A DNA stretch of 7,838 bases, taken from the NCBI GenBank assembly GCA_964471235.1, contig CAYYGL010000214.1, positions 1 to 7,838 on the forward strand, in the 5' to 3' direction. A program made the position numbers and the translations under genes. Origin of the DNA: CAYYGL01 sp964471235 (GTDB lineage: Bacteria; Calditrichota; Calditrichia; RBG-13-44-9; J075). Position 1 is the first letter of the stretch. The number at the start of each line of letters is the position of its first letter. Shown in pieces: positions 6,814 to 7,838 of the stretch. A model generated the notes under the pieces. It was not told the origin of the DNA, ran no database searches, and worked only from the letters and a program-made list of their open reading frames with translations.

Positions 6814-7002
6814 ATGATGCAACCCTTACTTCCGGGTTTGCTTAATTTTTGGGTAACGATTCAGCTTTACCTGGAAATGTGGATGATTTATTTGGTATTC
6901 CGGTTTTTGCATCCAACGGGGCAGGCGATTGATGAAAAATACCGAAATCTTCTACCACGGGATAATGCCAACCAGGGAAAACGGCATCGTTCCCGGAGTT
7001 AA
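6814..7002 (+). CDS. Possible small single-pass membrane protein, unrecognised
   Basis: This is a 62-codon frame that I do not recognise. It starts ATG-ATG at 6814, 29 bp from the divergent carrier start. It encodes a hydrophobic segment at about residues 4-31 (LLPGLLNFWVTIQLYLEMWM and onward) followed by a polar, strongly basic tail ending KRHRSRS. That layout, one membrane helix with a positive C-terminus, is what a real small membrane protein would look like, and codon choice (CGG, GAA, GAT, AAA) resembles the neighbours. Against it, there is no Shine-Dalgarno, the frame is short enough to arise by chance, and it would have to share the region with the carrier's promoter. The rest of the 6785-7117 gap holds a small AT-rich hairpin and nothing else I can name. 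Confidence 0.4.
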   Translation: MMQPLLPGLLNFWVTIQLYLEMWMIYLVFRFLHPTGQAIDEKYRNLLPRDNANQGKRHRSRS

Positions 7003-7047
7003 GTTACCATTGAATCTCACAACTGAATCAGCACAATATGACCGCTG

Positions 7048-7067
7048 ACTTTTTCCGAAAAGTTTTT
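7048..7067 (+). terminator. Weak hairpin plus T-run before the sigma factor gene
   Basis: ACTTTT (7048-7053), loop TCCG and AAAAGT (7058-7063) form a perfect 6-bp stem closed by a UNCG-type tetraloop, followed directly by TTTTATTTATTT. The order of stem then T-rich tail fits a plus-strand intrinsic terminator 45 bases after the small frame ending at 7002. The stem is AT-rich, so it would be weak; it could also be incidental in an AT-rich gap. Confidence 0.3.
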
Positions 7068-7117
7068 ATTTATTTATCATTGAATAAAAACCCTTAACAT
7101 GGGTAAACTCTTCGGTG

Positions 7118-7690
7118 ATGGAAAAACGCATGCTTGACAGAAGCGACGATGAATTAATTGCTGAATGTGCCGGCGGTAATCGACAGGCGTTTGAAGAACT
7201 GACGAAACGTTACTACCCAAAGGCCTATAGCCTGGCGCTTTATCGGCTGCATAACCGGGATATTGCCCTGGATATCTCCCAGGAGGCGTTTATGCGGGTA
7301 TATCGGAACGTTTCCCGGTTTCAAGCAGGGAAATCCTTTGCTGCCTGGCTGTATTCCATCATCAACAATCTTTGTAAAAATTATGTTACCCGTCATCGAA
7401 AGCGCTGGGCATCCTTCAGCGATCATTTTCCCACCGCGGATTCCCGGGAAAATGCCCTGCAATATGAAAGCGAAGAGTTAGAGCGTAAGGAACAGCATCA
7501 CCTCCTGTATAAATCTTTGCAGGAATTGCCAGAGACCGATCGGGAGATAATTATCCTGAAAGAACTCCTGGATTTTAGCTACCAGGAAATTGGTGCGGTG
7601 ATGGATATACCGGTGGGCACTGTGATGTCACGGCTATATTATGCCCGAAAAAAATTGGCGAAACGATTTCGGGAACTTGCGGAAGAATAA
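7118..7690 (+). CDS. ECF-type RNA polymerase sigma factor
   Basis: This protein of about 190 residues should direct RNA polymerase core enzyme to a specific promoter set, usually envelope or stress genes. Numbering from a possible GTG at 7115, the sigma-2 region covers about 26-95, with the core-binding helix DISQEAFMRVYRN at 53-65 and FAAWLYSIINNLCKNY at 75-90. An acidic linker (about 100-128) follows. The sigma-4 region (about 130-183) has LPETDREIIILKELLDFSYQEIG and the recognition helix PVGTVMSRLYYARKKL. There is no sigma-1.1 or sigma-3 region, as expected for extracytoplasmic-function sigmas. The start is uncertain: GTG 7115, ATG 7118 and ATG 7130 are in frame and none has a strong ribosome site. 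I chose the first ATG. A truncated frame 100 bp downstream looks like a zinc-finger anti-sigma factor, the usual partner. It points away from the carrier gene, with a separate promoter in between. Confidence 0.94.
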   Translation: MEKRMLDRSDDELIAECAGGNRQAFEELTKRYYPKAYSLALYRLHNRDIALDISQEAFMRVYRNVSRFQAGKSFAAWLYSIINNLCKNYVTRHRKRWASFSDHFPTADSRENALQYESEELERKEQHHLLYKSLQELPETDREIIILKELLDFSYQEIGAVMDIPVGTVMSRLYYARKKLAKRFRELAEE

Positions 7691-7699
7691 GGCAACCAG

Positions 7700-7747
7700 G
7701 AGCGAGGAAACATCGGGAGGGTTCGGTACATAATTCGCTCTCTTTTT
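7700..7747 (+). terminator. Possible long-loop stem and T-run after the sigma gene
   Basis: GAGCGA (7700-7705) and TCGCTC (7735-7740) are perfect complements, with flanking G-T wobbles, around a 29-base loop. They are followed by TCTTTTT (7741-7747). It starts ten bases after the sigma stop. This could be a weak or partial terminator that lowers expression of the next gene, or chance; the long loop makes it unconvincing as a strong terminator. Confidence 0.28.
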
Positions 7748-7790
7748 AATAACGTTTGAACGATAAAACAAAGGCTAAGTTTATAATAAT

Positions 7791-7838
7791 ATGGCTGAAG
7801 AGTGTAAACATTACCACCTGCTAATGATGAAAAAATTG
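7791..7838 (+). CDS. Start of a probable zinc-finger anti-sigma factor (partial)
   Basis: An ATG at 7791 opens a frame that stays open to the window edge, giving only 16 residues: MAEECKHYHLLMMKKL. A Cys near position 5 followed by regularly spaced leucines is how many zf-HC2 anti-sigma factors begin, before a DGEL-like stretch and the H-x3-C-x2-C zinc ligands that would lie beyond the edge. The location right after an ECF sigma gene on the same strand supports this. No clear Shine-Dalgarno precedes it (only AAAGG about 16 bases upstream). With so few residues the family is an inference. Confidence 0.42.
   Translation, partial: MAEECKHYHLLMMKKL

Noticed and set aside
7154..7462. Minus-strand 102-codon frame over the sigma factor
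   Set aside because: It is antisense to a clear ECF sigma gene and has no domain features.
7756..7787. TTGAAC and TATAAT as a sigma-70 promoter for the truncated frame at 7791
   Set aside because: The spacer is 20 bases, too long for a normal promoter, and the -10 box would lie only three bases before the ATG, placing transcription inside the coding sequence.

Overview
The window comes from a bacterium of roughly balanced base composition with ordinary, gene-dense free-living genome content. It carries an NtrC-type two-component system, phospholipid synthesis, a universal stress protein, an ECF sigma factor and a nucleotide-carrier-like membrane protein. Some genes have a clear Shine-Dalgarno (uspA-like, pgpA) and others have none (the carrier, the sigma gene), a mixed pattern. 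Together with the gene set this would fit the wider FCB superphylum (for example Calditrichota-like lineages), but that placement is a guess; nothing in the window fixes the taxon. No rRNA, tRNA, CRISPR array, transposase or integrase is visible.

Layout. Positions 1-157 are the 3' flank of the first gene and hold short palindromes. From 158 to 6784 five genes lie on the minus strand. Read in their own direction they are: a 957-residue Npt1/Npt2-like nucleotide carrier with a long C-terminal HEAT-repeat half (6784-3911); a 170-190 bp gap rich in GTTCCC/GGGAAC repeats; phosphatidylglycerophosphatase A (start most likely 3725) closely followed by a universal stress protein (3245-2787); a short gap; then a membrane histidine kinase (2669-1509) overlapping by 8 bp an NtrC-family sigma-54 activator (1516-158). 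On the plus strand, diverging from the carrier, come a possible 62-residue single-pass membrane protein (6814-7002), an ECF sigma factor (about 7118-7690) and, cut off by the window edge, an ORF start at 7791 that looks like the beginning of a zinc-finger anti-sigma factor.

How the parts may work together. The kinase/regulator pair should control sigma-54 promoters, but I see no convincing -24/-12 site here, so its targets probably lie elsewhere. PgpA and the stress protein are probably co-transcribed. The sigma factor and the truncated ORF probably form a sigma/anti-sigma pair. The most unusual things are the carrier-HEAT fusion in a non-parasite context, the strong hairpin whose loop contains the carrier's stop codon, and the cluster of repeats able to form mutually exclusive stems between the carrier and pgpA. 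I do not find a clearly new multi-gene system; these are leads, not proof.
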